Shown: one piece after another, positions 1-7,814 of the stretch | Position numbering within the stretch: the first letter of the stretch is position 1 | Layout: each line of letters opens with the position of its first letter | Source of the DNA: Candidatus Competibacteraceae bacterium | GTDB lineage: Bacteria > Pseudomonadota > Gammaproteobacteria > Competibacterales > Competibacteraceae | DNA length: 54,147 nucleotides | Direction of reading: 5' to 3' | NCBI GenBank assembly: GCA_003989065.1 | Contig: RXIW01000015.1 | Span: 1 to 54,147 of the forward strand | Notes under the pieces: model-generated | Database searches by the model: none | Seen by the model: the letters and a program-made list of their open reading frames with translations, nothing else | Told to the model about the DNA's origin: nothing | Made by a program: the position numbers and the translations under genes

Positions 1-234
1 AGTATGTTGTGAGCGCCCCGCCTGCCTCCCAACAGTCAATAAGAGGAAGTAAGCGATTAGCGCCACTGTAATCTTAGTCGATACCGAGCTGTTTTTGATC
101 ACTCAATCGACATGAAGCAATGACATCATAAAAATTTTTATGCTGCATTGCAAAATCGGTCATGAATACCTTCGGTACGACAACCTGAAAGATCGCCAGC
201 TGCAAAAACTCTGCGACATCGAGCAGAGCGAAAT

Positions 235-1239
235 TCAGCCAATCTGTAACAATATTTTGCCAACATGGCGGTTGGATTCCATCAGGGCGTGGGCAGCCGC
301 GGCCTCGGCCAGCGGAAATACCTGGTCGATGATGGGACGGATCGCACCGCTTTCCAGCAATGGCCACACCGTTGTGCGCAAGGCATTGGCAATCGGGGCT
401 TTGTGCGCAACGGGGCGCGCACGCAAAGTCGACCCGGTGATAGTCAGCCGCTTCATCATCACCGGCGCCAAATTGAGGTCCACCTTGGCCCCGCGTAGAA
501 AGGCGATGAACACCAAACGGCCTTCAACCGCCAAGGCGCTGAGATTGCGCTGGACGTAATCGCCGCCCACCATGTCCAGAATCACATCGACCCCCTGATT
601 GTGGGTGATGTCTTTGATGACCTGGACGAAATCCTCTTCGCGGTAATTGATCACCCGTTCCGCGCCCAGATCCAGGCAGGGCTGCACCTTTTCACTGCCG
701 CCGACCGTAGTGAACACCCGTGAGCCCAGCGCCTTGGCCAGTTGGATGGCCGTGGTGCCGATACCGCTGGCGCCACCATGGACCAGCAGGCTTTCACCGG
801 GTTGCAGTCGCGCCCGATCGAACACATTGCTCCACACCGTAAAGAAGGTTTCCGGCAGCGCGGCGGCCTGTTGCATGGTGAATCCGGCTGGGACCGGCAA
901 GCACTGCGGCGCAGGTGCAACGCAATACTCGGCATAACCGCCGCCGGTCAGCAGCGCGCAAACCGCATCGCCGATTTGCCAATCCGCCACGCCCTCGCCT
1001 ACGGCCGCCACTGTCCCCGCGACCTCCAGCCCCGGCAGATCGGACGCCCCCGGCGGTGGCGGATAGCTGCCTTGCCGTTGCAGGCAATCGGGACGGTTGA
1101 CGCCGGCGGCGGCGACCTGAATCAACACTTCGCCCGGCGCGGGTAGCGGCACGGGCCGACGGGTGGCAGCCAGCTTTTCGGGGCCGCCGGGTTCGGTGAT
1201 TTCGATGGCGGTCATCATCTCGGGCAGAGTTGGGTTCAT
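235..1239 (-). CDS. NAD(P)H:quinone oxidoreductase (zeta-crystallin / PIG3 type)
   Basis: This is a medium-chain dehydrogenase/reductase of the quinone oxidoreductase group, which reduces quinones or enones with NADPH and needs no zinc. The N-terminal GroES-like half includes PGEVLIQVAAAGVNRPD and GLEVAGTVAAVG. The Rossmann half has the nucleotide loop LLVHGGASGIGTTAIQLAK at about residues 150-170. The catalytic zinc ligands of alcohol dehydrogenases are absent, as expected for the group. The frame opens further upstream at a TTG (1257); I chose the ATG at 1239, and the ATG at 1215 is also possible. It lies 25 bases after nrdJb on the same strand and may be cotranscribed with it. The exact substrate cannot be read from sequence. 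Confidence 0.9.
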   Translation of the reverse strand: MNPTLPEMMTAIEITEPGGPEKLAATRRPVPLPAPGEVLIQVAAAGVNRPDCLQRQGSYPPPPGASDLPGLEVAGTVAAVGEGVADWQIGDAVCALLTGGGYAEYCVAPAPQCLPVPAGFTMQQAAALPETFFTVWSNVFDRARLQPGESLLVHGGASGIGTTAIQLAKALGSRVFTTVGGSEKVQPCLDLGAERVINYREEDFVQVIKDITHNQGVDVILDMVGGDYVQRNLSALAVEGRLVFIAFLRGAKVDLNLAPVMMKRLTITGSTLRARPVAHKAPIANALRTTVWPLLESGAIRPIIDQVFPLAEAAAAHALMESNRHVGKILLQIG

Positions 1240-1264
1240 GGCATGATCTCGGGGCAAGTCGGGT

Positions 1265-1951
1265 TCAGGAACACTTGGAATCGCCGCAGTTCAGACAGGT
1301 CAGGCAGCCATCCATAACGATGACCGCCTTGGTTTGGCACTTGCCGCACAGCGTGGCTTCGGGCGGAAAGGAACTTGCGCCGACATCCTCGACGGCTTTC
1401 ATACTGGCCTCGTATTTATCGCGATGTTCCTGGATCAACTTACGCTGGTGTACATCCAACCCTTCTTCCTTGAACAAACCGATGGTGCGCATATGCGATT
1501 CGATCACATCGCCGATTTCCGCCACCAGCGAGGGCATGTACTTACCGCCCTTCTTGAAATAACCGCCCTTGGGATCGAACACCGAGCGCATTTCCTCGAC
1601 CAGGAACGTACAATCGCCGCCCTTGCGGAACACCGCCGAAATGATGCGGGTCAGCGCGACGATCCATTGAAAGTGTTCCATCGCCTTGGAGTTGATGAAA
1701 ATCTCGAACGGCCGGCGAGTCTCGTGGGGCGTGCCCTGATTGAGCACGATGTCGTTGATGGTGATGTACAGGGCGTGGTCCGACAGCGGCGTCTTGACCT
1801 TGTAGGTGGCGCCGGACAACGTTTCCGGTCGCGCCACATTTTCGTGCATCTGCTGCACGACCGGCGCGGCAACGGATGCCGGGGTCGCTGCGGGCTCGTC
1901 AGGCTTGACCACATTGTAGCGGACGATTTTCTTATCGATTTTGACGGTCAT
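1265..1951 (-). CDS. nrdJb: NrdJb, accessory C-terminal part of split class II ribonucleotide reductase
   Basis: This 228-aa protein corresponds to the separate NrdJb polypeptide of pseudomonad-type B12-dependent reductases, which works with NrdJa in making deoxyribonucleotides. It contains the TSCPD-like segment (YITINDIVLNQGTPHETRRPFEIFINSK), then RKGGDCTFLVEEMRSVFDP and a C-terminal four-cysteine zinc-ribbon-like tail (CGKC ... CLTCLNCGDSKC). By analogy with other class II enzymes, the tail is probably the redox-active re-reducing end. The ATG at 1951 is preferred because a GGAGG lies 8 bases before it; the frame opens at a TTG at 1957. It starts 33 bases after the nrdJa stop, so the two are very likely one operon. 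Confidence 0.88.
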   Translation of the reverse strand: MTVKIDKKIVRYNVVKPDEPAATPASVAAPVVQQMHENVARPETLSGATYKVKTPLSDHALYITINDIVLNQGTPHETRRPFEIFINSKAMEHFQWIVALTRIISAVFRKGGDCTFLVEEMRSVFDPKGGYFKKGGKYMPSLVAEIGDVIESHMRTIGLFKEEGLDVHQRKLIQEHRDKYEASMKAVEDVGASSFPPEATLCGKCQTKAVIVMDGCLTCLNCGDSKCS

Positions 1952-1984
1952 GCTCAAGTCCTCCGAAGCCGCTGACGCATGGGA

Positions 1985-4900
1985 TTACCACTTCCCATAA
2001 TAACCTTCCTTCAGGGCATCGTATAAATTGGCGGCGGTATGAACCTCGCCGTCGTACTCAATGTCCTCGTTGCCCTTGACCTCGACTTCCGAACCATCCT
2101 CCAGCACGAAGCGATAGACAGTGTTGGCCAGATCCTGCTCCTTGACCAGCACGCCCTGGAACGCCTCGGGATTGAAGCGGAAGGTGGTGCACCCCTTGAG
2201 ACGCTGCTCGTAGGCATAGAGATAAATGTCCTTGAACTCCGCGTAGGGGAAATCGGTCGGGACATTGGCCGTCTTGGAAATCGAGGAATCGACCCAACGT
2301 TGCGCGGCGGCCTGGATGTCGACATGCTGACGCGGAGTCACCCCATCGGCGGTGATGAAATAATCGGGCAAGCGTTCCTCGGCGTTCTCCTCATCCGGCA
2401 TGGCGCGAGGGTTGATCAAATACCGGTACGCCAGCAGCTCGAAGGAAAACACATCCACCTTTTCCTTGGTTTTCTTACCAGGCCGGATGATGTTGCGCGA
2501 GTAGTGATGCGCGAAACTGGGTTCGATGCCGTTGCTGGCGTTGTTGGCCAACGACAGCGCGATGGTGCCGGTCGGGGCGATGGATGTGTGATGGGTGAAG
2601 CGCGCGCCCACCTGGGCTAGATCCTCGACCAAGCGCGGATCGACTTCGGCGATGCGCTGCATGTAGCGGCTATAGCGGGCGTGCAGCACCTTACCCGCCA
2701 CCCCATCGCCAACCTGGAGGCCATCGCGGACCATCTCCGGTCGCCGGCTCAGCATCTCGCTGGTCACGGTAAACTCCTGCTCCAAGATCGGCGCCGGGCC
2801 TTTCTCCCGCGCCAGCTCCAGAGCCGAGCGCCAACCGGTCACTGCCATCTCCCGCGTCACCGCCTCGGTGAACTCTAGCGATTCCGGCGAACCGTACTTC
2901 ATGCCCAACAGGGTCAGGGTCGAGCCCAGCCCCAGATAGCCCATGCCATGGCGGCGCTTGCCGAAGATCTCCTGGCGCTGCGCCTCCAGCGGTAGACCGT
3001 TGATCTCCACCACATTGTCCAGCATCCGGGTGAAGATGGCGACCACGTCACGATAGCTGTCCCAGTCGAACTGGGCCTGTTCGGTAAACGGATCCTTCAC
3101 GAACGGCGTCAAATTGACAGACCCCAGTAGGCAGGAACCGTAAGGAGGTAGCATTTGTTCGCCACAATTGTGGGCGTGAAATCCGTTGGCGTCGAAGCAG
3201 TGGATACCCGGCACCTGCACGTCGTAAACCTCTTCGACGCCAGCCGGAACGACGGCTGCAACACGGGCGACGAACCATTCGCGGTTGAGCGCGCGGCGAT
3301 AGTTGGCCAACAACCCATCCAGCCGCGCCGCCTTTTGCCGATCGGCGAAACCGACCCGATCGCGAAACTGCGCCAGATTCTCCCCACTGACCACCAACTC
3401 GTGCTGGGTGCGGGTCGCATAACGGGCCATACCCCCCCTGCCATCCGGCAACAACGCATGGCCGGCGGGGCGGCGCTCCCGATACAGCATCGATGCGATG
3501 CCCAAGCGCAGCAACATGCGTTGCGCGGCTTCCAGCATAGGCAGATCCGATTGGGACAAACGAACGGACACTCCCTTGCGCTGATCACCCTGCACCGATC
3601 CATCGGTATCGAACAAACCACGCAGGAAGCCTCGATAAAACGCGCTCGAAGCCTGCTCGATCGCCGGAGTAATGGTTTTGGCGGCGGGCCGCAACCCCAA
3701 GGCAAAGGCCAAATCCCGGATCGCAGCCGTGGCAAGGCGATATTCGCCACGCCCTGGCACTGGATGCCAACCGCCGAAATCGACGCGATGCGGCAATGTC
3801 CTGGCCGCTGTCAGCGCTGCGTCCATGACGCTCCGAATCCCGCTGTCGATCTCGGGCGCTGCGCCATTGGCCACGGCGGCGGCCTGCCATACCGACAACA
3901 CGGCAACATCTTGCTTGAGCGTCCCATCGCCCACCAGCAAGCCCATCAAATAGCCTTCATGCACACCGTAGTCGCCATCCCATTCCGAATGGGCGCGATG
4001 ATCGTTGAGCAACACACGATCGCCGTTGCGCAACTCGCCCACCGCGCACCACTCGGTCTCGACCCTGTCGCGGGCATAGCGGATGACACGGCGCAGGCGA
4101 TGATCGGCCGTCAATCTGAGGCTGTAGCCTTCTGTGGTCTGCAGGCGCACAACCGGCTTGACGGCAGTGCGAAAGAAACCCTCCGGGCCGCTCGCATGGT
4201 TTTGCCCATCGACCTGCGCCAGGAAGGGTTGCCCGATCAAGTGGGCGACCTGGCGCGGCCCTGCCGCAGTCTGCACCCAGGTATCGGCGGTTACACAAGG
4301 ATTGCTGGCGCGAACGTTCTCGCAAAACCAGTTGTTGTTCATCTCGTTGACTTCATCGATCAGGATGAAGCCCGGCTCGGCGTAATCGTAGGTGGAGGCC
4401 ATGATCAGATCCCACAAACGCCGGGCGCGGATCTTGCGGTAGATCTTGCAGGCCACCTGGCCGCTGTCGTTGACGATCAGGCTTTGATGCACCGGCCATT
4501 CGCGCCAGACGATCCGCTCCGAATCGTGCAGATCGATGGCGTCCTGTTCGGCTTCCTTGGCCAGCAGCGGAAACGCCAGTTGCCAGTCGCCATCGCTCTT
4601 GACCGCTTCCATGAATTCGCGGGTCACCAGCAGGGACAGGTTGAATTGCCGCAAGCGTCCGGCCTCGCGCTTGGCGCGGACGAATTCCAGCACATCCGGA
4701 TGGCCGATATCGAAAGTGCCCATCTGCGCTCCCCGCCGCCCACCGGCCGACGATACGGTGAAGCACATCTTGTCGTAGATATCCATGAACGACAGCGGCC
4801 CGGAGGTATAGGCGCCGGCCCCGGAGACATAAGCCCCACGCGGGCGCAGTGTGGAAAACTCGTAACCGATGCCACAGCCCGCCTTCAGCGTCAGTCCTGC

Positions 4901-5356
4901 TTCGTGCACCTTGCGCAGGATGTCGTCCATGGAATCCTGGATCGTGCCCGAAACCGTGCAGTTGATGGTGGAGGTGGCCGGCTTGTGTTCCCAGGCCCCG
5001 GCGTTGGAGATGATGCGCCCGGCCGGGATGGCTCCATGCCGCAACGCCCACAGGAATTTCTCGTACCAGTACTCCTGTAACTCAGAAGTGTTTTCCACTG
5101 CAGCCAGCGCCCGGGCGACCCGTTGATAGGTGCTGTCGATCGTCTCGTCGACGGCCTGTCCATCCTTGGCGGTCAGCCGGTATTTCTTGTCCCAAATGTC
5201 CCAGGACGCGGGCTGCATCGGCACATTGGCCGCAGTGCTCGGACGGTCAACGGACTGCAGATACGCGGTCTTCATGAGCCGTAAATCTCCAGGAAAGTAG
5301 CTGAAAGTTGGTGCTTGAGGGGCCGTGTTCGGGCTGCTGGCCCCCTGCTTCATCAT
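1985..5356 (-). CDS. nrdJa: NrdJa, adenosylcobalamin-dependent ribonucleotide reductase with intein
   Basis: This is the class II (oxygen-independent, B12-dependent) ribonucleotide reductase catalytic chain. The open frame is 1123 aa; removing the 377-aa intein leaves 746 aa, normal for NrdJa. Class II motifs include NCTVSGTIQDSMDDILRKV, KAGCGIGYEFSTLRPRGA, SSAGGRRGAQMG, the catalytic loop NPCGEQMLPPYGSC and APTGTIALSLANNASNGIEP. The intein splits the loop between NP and CGEQ. The bound given is the longest frame. The internal ATG at 5275 (MKTAYLQS) has a GGAG 11 bases upstream, while the outer ATG has no visible ribosome site, so 5275 may be the true start. NrdR-like boxes lie upstream. Confidence 0.95.
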   Translation of the reverse strand: MMKQGASSPNTAPQAPTFSYFPGDLRLMKTAYLQSVDRPSTAANVPMQPASWDIWDKKYRLTAKDGQAVDETIDSTYQRVARALAAVENTSELQEYWYEKFLWALRHGAIPAGRIISNAGAWEHKPATSTINCTVSGTIQDSMDDILRKVHEAGLTLKAGCGIGYEFSTLRPRGAYVSGAGAYTSGPLSFMDIYDKMCFTVSSAGGRRGAQMGTFDIGHPDVLEFVRAKREAGRLRQFNLSLLVTREFMEAVKSDGDWQLAFPLLAKEAEQDAIDLHDSERIVWREWPVHQSLIVNDSGQVACKIYRKIRARRLWDLIMASTYDYAEPGFILIDEVNEMNNNWFCENVRASNPCVTADTWVQTAAGPRQVAHLIGQPFLAQVDGQNHASGPEGFFRTAVKPVVRLQTTEGYSLRLTADHRLRRVIRYARDRVETEWCAVGELRNGDRVLLNDHRAHSEWDGDYGVHEGYLMGLLVGDGTLKQDVAVLSVWQAAAVANGAAPEIDSGIRSVMDAALTAARTLPHRVDFGGWHPVPGRGEYRLATAAIRDLAFALGLRPAAKTITPAIEQASSAFYRGFLRGLFDTDGSVQGDQRKGVSVRLSQSDLPMLEAAQRMLLRLGIASMLYRERRPAGHALLPDGRGGMARYATRTQHELVVSGENLAQFRDRVGFADRQKAARLDGLLANYRRALNREWFVARVAAVVPAGVEEVYDVQVPGIHCFDANGFHAHNCGEQMLPPYGSCLLGSVNLTPFVKDPFTEQAQFDWDSYRDVVAIFTRMLDNVVEINGLPLEAQRQEIFGKRRHGMGYLGLGSTLTLLGMKYGSPESLEFTEAVTREMAVTGWRSALELAREKGPAPILEQEFTVTSEMLSRRPEMVRDGLQVGDGVAGKVLHARYSRYMQRIAEVDPRLVEDLAQVGARFTHHTSIAPTGTIALSLANNASNGIEPSFAHHYSRNIIRPGKKTKEKVDVFSFELLAYRYLINPRAMPDEENAEERLPDYFITADGVTPRQHVDIQAAAQRWVDSSISKTANVPTDFPYAEFKDIYLYAYEQRLKGCTTFRFNPEAFQGVLVKEQDLANTVYRFVLEDGSEVEVKGNEDIEYDGEVHTAANLYDALKEGYYGKW
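3167..4297 (-). mobile_element. Intein with LAGLIDADG (DOD) homing endonuclease inside nrdJa
   Basis: This 377-residue in-frame insertion starts at Cys354 (frame opening at 5356) and ends at Asn730. Block A is CVTADTWV. Block B is LRLTADHRL, with the TxxH signature. The two dodecapeptide motifs are YLMGLLVGDGTL and FLRGLFDTDGSV, each keeping an acidic residue. Block F/G is EEVYDVQVPGIHCF...FHAHN, followed by Cys+1. All residues needed for splicing (Cys1, block-B His, penultimate His, terminal Asn, Cys+1) are present, so splicing is predicted to be active. The Cys+1 is itself the cysteine of the NPCGE active-site loop, so the enzyme cannot work unless the intein leaves precisely. Known RNR inteins favour this kind of site. 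Confidence 0.95.
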
Positions 5357-5435
5357 GGCGGGATGCTGCGTTGAATCCCTAAGCGAGGTCTCGAATGCGC
5401 GAAATTTTAGAGGAAATAGCCGGGATTTCCAGCGA

Positions 5436-5484
5436 AAAAACTACATAGTGTGTTTCAAAATAATTAAGATACAATATAATGTAT
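5436..5484 (-). promoter_or_regulatory. Candidate pair of NrdR boxes in the nrdJ promoter
   Basis: Two AT-rich dyads sit in the otherwise gene-free 5357-5662 stretch. On the minus strand, one reads ATACATTATATTGTAT (5469-5484), with perfect ATACA/TGTAT ends. The other reads ACACTATGTAGTTTTT (5436-5451), whose first seven bases match the NrdR consensus ACACTATATATAGTGT. Their dyad centres are about 32 bases apart, close to the roughly three helical turns typical of paired NrdR boxes. They lie 80-130 bases before nrdJa, where a promoter would be expected. The matches are imperfect, so this is a candidate only. The rest of the stretch shows a short ACCGG direct/inverted repeat near 5587-5610 and nothing else recognisable. 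Confidence 0.38.
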
Positions 5485-5662
5485 TGATACATCAGATTAA
5501 CATCTTGTTTCCAATCGCAATCGAACCAACCGGAATAGTCGCTCGATCGCAACCTCTGGAACCAGCGGAAACCTTGTTGTCAAGGGGTGTAACCGGTGGT
5601 ATAACCGGCTAAACTTGCTGTTGGGTACCGCCCATAATAGATACAAAACTGAGGGAGAAACC

Positions 5663-6223
5663 ATGAAGATCTCGTACGCCCCTCTTGTCTTTCTTTGCCT
5701 AGGGCTAGGGGCTTGCATGTCCCCGATTCCTATCCAGACAAGCTATCCAACGACTTATCAAAGGGAAATGCTGGCCGTCCATCACTGGGATGTTATGGCA
5801 ACCGATGTTGCCAATTGGTTACAGAACCTCCTGATGGGCACTCCCACCGATGAGCAGGGCCAAGCCAAGCCGCGCAATGCCCAGCCGATCGTCCTGAACG
5901 TCCAGCAACCGCAATACAACAGCGAAGCCAGCAGCGTCTTCCATTCCCTGCTGCTCACCCAGCTCGTCAACCGTGGGTTCGTCATCGGCACGAATTCGTC
6001 GGAAGGCTTGCCGGTCACCTATGATATCAAAACAGTGACAGAGCCGGTCATGTTAGCCGAAACCGACAACAGCGAAGTGGTCATCAACGCTTCGGTAATG
6101 AGCGGCGGCAGCTACGTGGGTCGCTTCAGCGACATCTACTATATTCCGCATCCCAATCTCGGTCTTTACATTGCCCAGGGGCCAGCGCCCACCACCCGCA
6201 TGATGGAGGTCGTTGGACCATGA
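5663..6223 (+). CDS. Lipoprotein of unknown function, FlgO-like partner
   Basis: This 186-aa protein has a lipoprotein signal: positive start, hydrophobic LVFLCLGLGAC, and lipobox Cys18. It is therefore expected in the cell envelope. The body contains PIVLNVQQPQYNSEASSVFHSLLLTQLVNRGFVIG, which resembles in layout the FlgO-domain pattern of the next gene (strand, helix, hydrophobic strand). The rest is not recognised. The ATG at 5663 is chosen because GAGGGAGAAACC directly precedes it and the signal peptide begins there; the frame opens at 5615. It overlaps the next gene by ATGA, so the two form a translationally coupled pair. Confidence 0.8.
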   Translation: MKISYAPLVFLCLGLGACMSPIPIQTSYPTTYQREMLAVHHWDVMATDVANWLQNLLMGTPTDEQGQAKPRNAQPIVLNVQQPQYNSEASSVFHSLLLTQLVNRGFVIGTNSSEGLPVTYDIKTVTEPVMLAETDNSEVVINASVMSGGSYVGRFSDIYYIPHPNLGLYIAQGPAPTTRMMEVVGP

Positions 6224-6780
6224 GTTGCAATACGATCTTGCGGGCGGGGGTGTTATGCCTTTCCACCCTCGGTCTCGGTATTCTGGGGTGCGCGTCCACG
6301 GCCGACGATACGCCTGTCCGTCAGCCGGTCCAGGACGCCAATCTCGTCAGCGCGAACTACGGGGCGGCCGATGCGTTGCTGGCGCGGGCGTCCTGGCTCA
6401 AGGAACGGCGTGAGCCGCTCCTGGCCGCCACCTTCGTGGACATCAACAACCTGGAAATGTCGTCCGGCTTAGGACGGGTCATCGGGGAACAGGTTGGGTC
6501 CCGTTTTGCCCAAGAGGGCTTCACGGTGGTCGAAATCAAGATGCGCAACAACATCTTCGTCAAGGAAGGCGCGGGGGAATTCATGTTGTCGCGTTCGGTC
6601 AAGGAAATCAGCCAGTCGCAAAACGCCGCGGCGGTCATTGCCGGGACCTATGCGGTCGGGCGGCAATCGGTGTTCGTCAATGCCCGCCTGATCCGCGCCA
6701 CCGACAGTCTGGTTCTGGCGTCCTACGACTATGTCTTGCCGCTTGGGCCAGATGCCAAGGCGTTGCTGGCCGCTCAGTAA
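6220..6780 (+). CDS. FlgO-family outer-membrane lipoprotein
   Basis: This 186-aa lipoprotein has a lipobox at LGILGC (Cys24) followed by a FlgO-type domain: ANYGAADALLARA, PLLAATFVDINNLEMSSGLGRVIGEQVGSRFAQEGFTVVEIKMR, GEFMLSR, and AAAVIAGTYAVGRQSVFVNARLIRATDSLVLASYDYVLPL. FlgO is known from Vibrio as an outer-membrane protein needed for normal motility, but the domain is widespread in proteins of unknown role. No flagellar genes lie in this window, so a flagellar function is not implied. It starts inside the stop of the preceding lipoprotein gene (ATGA) and is followed by a hairpin with a T-run. Confidence 0.87.
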   Translation: MSCNTILRAGVLCLSTLGLGILGCASTADDTPVRQPVQDANLVSANYGAADALLARASWLKERREPLLAATFVDINNLEMSSGLGRVIGEQVGSRFAQEGFTVVEIKMRNNIFVKEGAGEFMLSRSVKEISQSQNAAAVIAGTYAVGRQSVFVNARLIRATDSLVLASYDYVLPLGPDAKALLAAQ

Positions 6781-6785
6781 CTCTT

Positions 6786-6806
6786 CCGTTAAAAACGGCG
6801 GCTTTT
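6786..6806 (+). terminator. Probable intrinsic terminator after the lipoprotein pair
   Basis: The hairpin CCGTT-AAA-AACGG sits six bases after the stop of the FlgO-family gene and is followed by CGGC and five Ts. The stem is short, so efficiency is uncertain, but position and T-run are right for rho-independent termination. Confidence 0.5.
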
Positions 6807-6819
6807 TCCCTCGACCCCA

Positions 6820-6858
6820 ACGACACCCTCTATCCCTTACCAGGTTAGGGGGTGTCGT
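6820..6858. terminator. Large hairpin between convergent genes, possible bidirectional terminator
   Basis: ACGACACCC (from 6820) pairs with GGGTGTCGT (6850-6858) over a 21-base loop that itself holds CCCT/AGGG arms. It lies between the convergent ends of the lipoprotein pair and metF. There is no long T-run on either side, so it may act as a transcript end or mRNA-stabilising stem. Similar C-rich/G-rich arms occur again between sdhB and sdhE. Confidence 0.4.
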
Positions 6859-6885
6859 CGTTCAAGCAGTCCGACCGCAGATCGA

Positions 6886-7746
6886 CTACGCGGCCATCAA
6901 TCCCAGCCGTTCGCACAACGCCAGAGTCGGTCCCGCCAGATTCATGGTGTAAAAATGCAGGCCGGGGGCTCCACCCTCCAGAAGACGCTGGCATAGCCCG
7001 GCAACGACATCCAGACCGAACGCCCGAATAGCGTCACGATCGTCGCCGAAGCTTTCCATCCGCTTGCGAATCCAACGCGGAATCTCCGCCCCGCAATGAT
7101 CGGAAAACCGCGCCAGCTGGGTGAAGTTGGTGATCGGCATGATGCCCGGCACGATCGGTAGGTCCAATCCCAGGCGGCTACAATCGTCCACGAAGCGAAA
7201 GTAGGCATCGGCATTGTAGAAGTATTGGGTAATGGCGCTGTTGGCCCCGGCATCGACTTTGCGCTTGAAATTCTCCAGATCCTTTTCGGGGCTGGACGCT
7301 TGGGGGTGATATTCGGGATAGGCGGCAACTTCCAGGTGGAAATGATCGCCGTACTCGGCCCGGATGAAGCTCACCAGTTCGTTGGCGTAACGAAACTCGC
7401 CGGGATCGCGCATTCCCGACGGCATATCGCCGCGCAAGGCTACGATGCGGCGAATGCCGCGCGCCCGATAGTGGTTCAACAACTCGCGCACGCTGTCCTG
7501 GGTAGAGGCAATGCAGGTCAGATGCGGGGCCGTGGGGATTCCGCTGTGGGCCTGGGTGTCGAGCACCAACTCGACGGTACGGTCACGGGTGGATCCCCCT
7601 GCGCCATACGTCACCGAGAAATAGGCCGGCCGCAGCGCCAGCAGTTTCTCGCGGGCGGCCTGCAGCTTGGCGACTCCCTCGGCGGTGATGGGGGGAAAGA
7701 ATTCGCAACTGAAATTCTTCTGGGACCAATGGGCTTGGCTGGACAT
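6886..7746 (-). CDS. metF: Methylenetetrahydrofolate reductase
   Basis: MetF reduces 5,10-methylene-THF to 5-methyl-THF with FAD and NADH, supplying the methyl group for homocysteine remethylation. The 286-aa protein has the family pattern FSCEFFPPITAEG, YFSVTYGAGGSTRDRTV, PHLTCIAST, RGIRRIVALRGDMP and ITQYFYNADAYFRFVDDC. The ATG at 7746 is chosen because GGAAG lies 8-9 bases before it and the family N-terminus begins there; the frame continues open to 7818. It lies 68 bases after ahcY on the same strand, so it is probably transcribed with ahcY under the SAH riboswitch. Confidence 0.95.
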   Translation of the reverse strand: MSSQAHWSQKNFSCEFFPPITAEGVAKLQAAREKLLALRPAYFSVTYGAGGSTRDRTVELVLDTQAHSGIPTAPHLTCIASTQDSVRELLNHYRARGIRRIVALRGDMPSGMRDPGEFRYANELVSFIRAEYGDHFHLEVAAYPEYHPQASSPEKDLENFKRKVDAGANSAITQYFYNADAYFRFVDDCSRLGLDLPIVPGIMPITNFTQLARFSDHCGAEIPRWIRKRMESFGDDRDAIRAFGLDVVAGLCQRLLEGGAPGLHFYTMNLAGPTLALCERLGLMAA

Positions 7747-7814
7747 GTCTCGAGGCTTCCGGAATGGAGTCGCGCCGGCACGGGAAGACGTCCCGCCCGG
7801 CGCATCATCGCCGA

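Noticed and set aside
1-234. Possible cobalamin riboswitch or small gene at the left edge (GCCACTGTAA near 62)
   Set aside because: Only an isolated short match; no paired stems of a cobalamin aptamer and no adjacent B12-related gene start. An open frame at 140-559 runs antisense into the oxidoreductase gene and has no support. Nothing else was seen.
3155-5080. A 641-codon open frame on the plus strand opposite nrdJa
   Set aside because: Antisense shadow of a GC-rich gene; protein is His/Arg/Gln-rich with no domain, while the minus strand encodes clear NrdJ and intein motifs.
5357-5662. Cobalamin riboswitch before nrdJa
   Set aside because: Expected for a B12-dependent enzyme, but no conserved B12-box core or long folded leader is visible; only AT-rich dyads.
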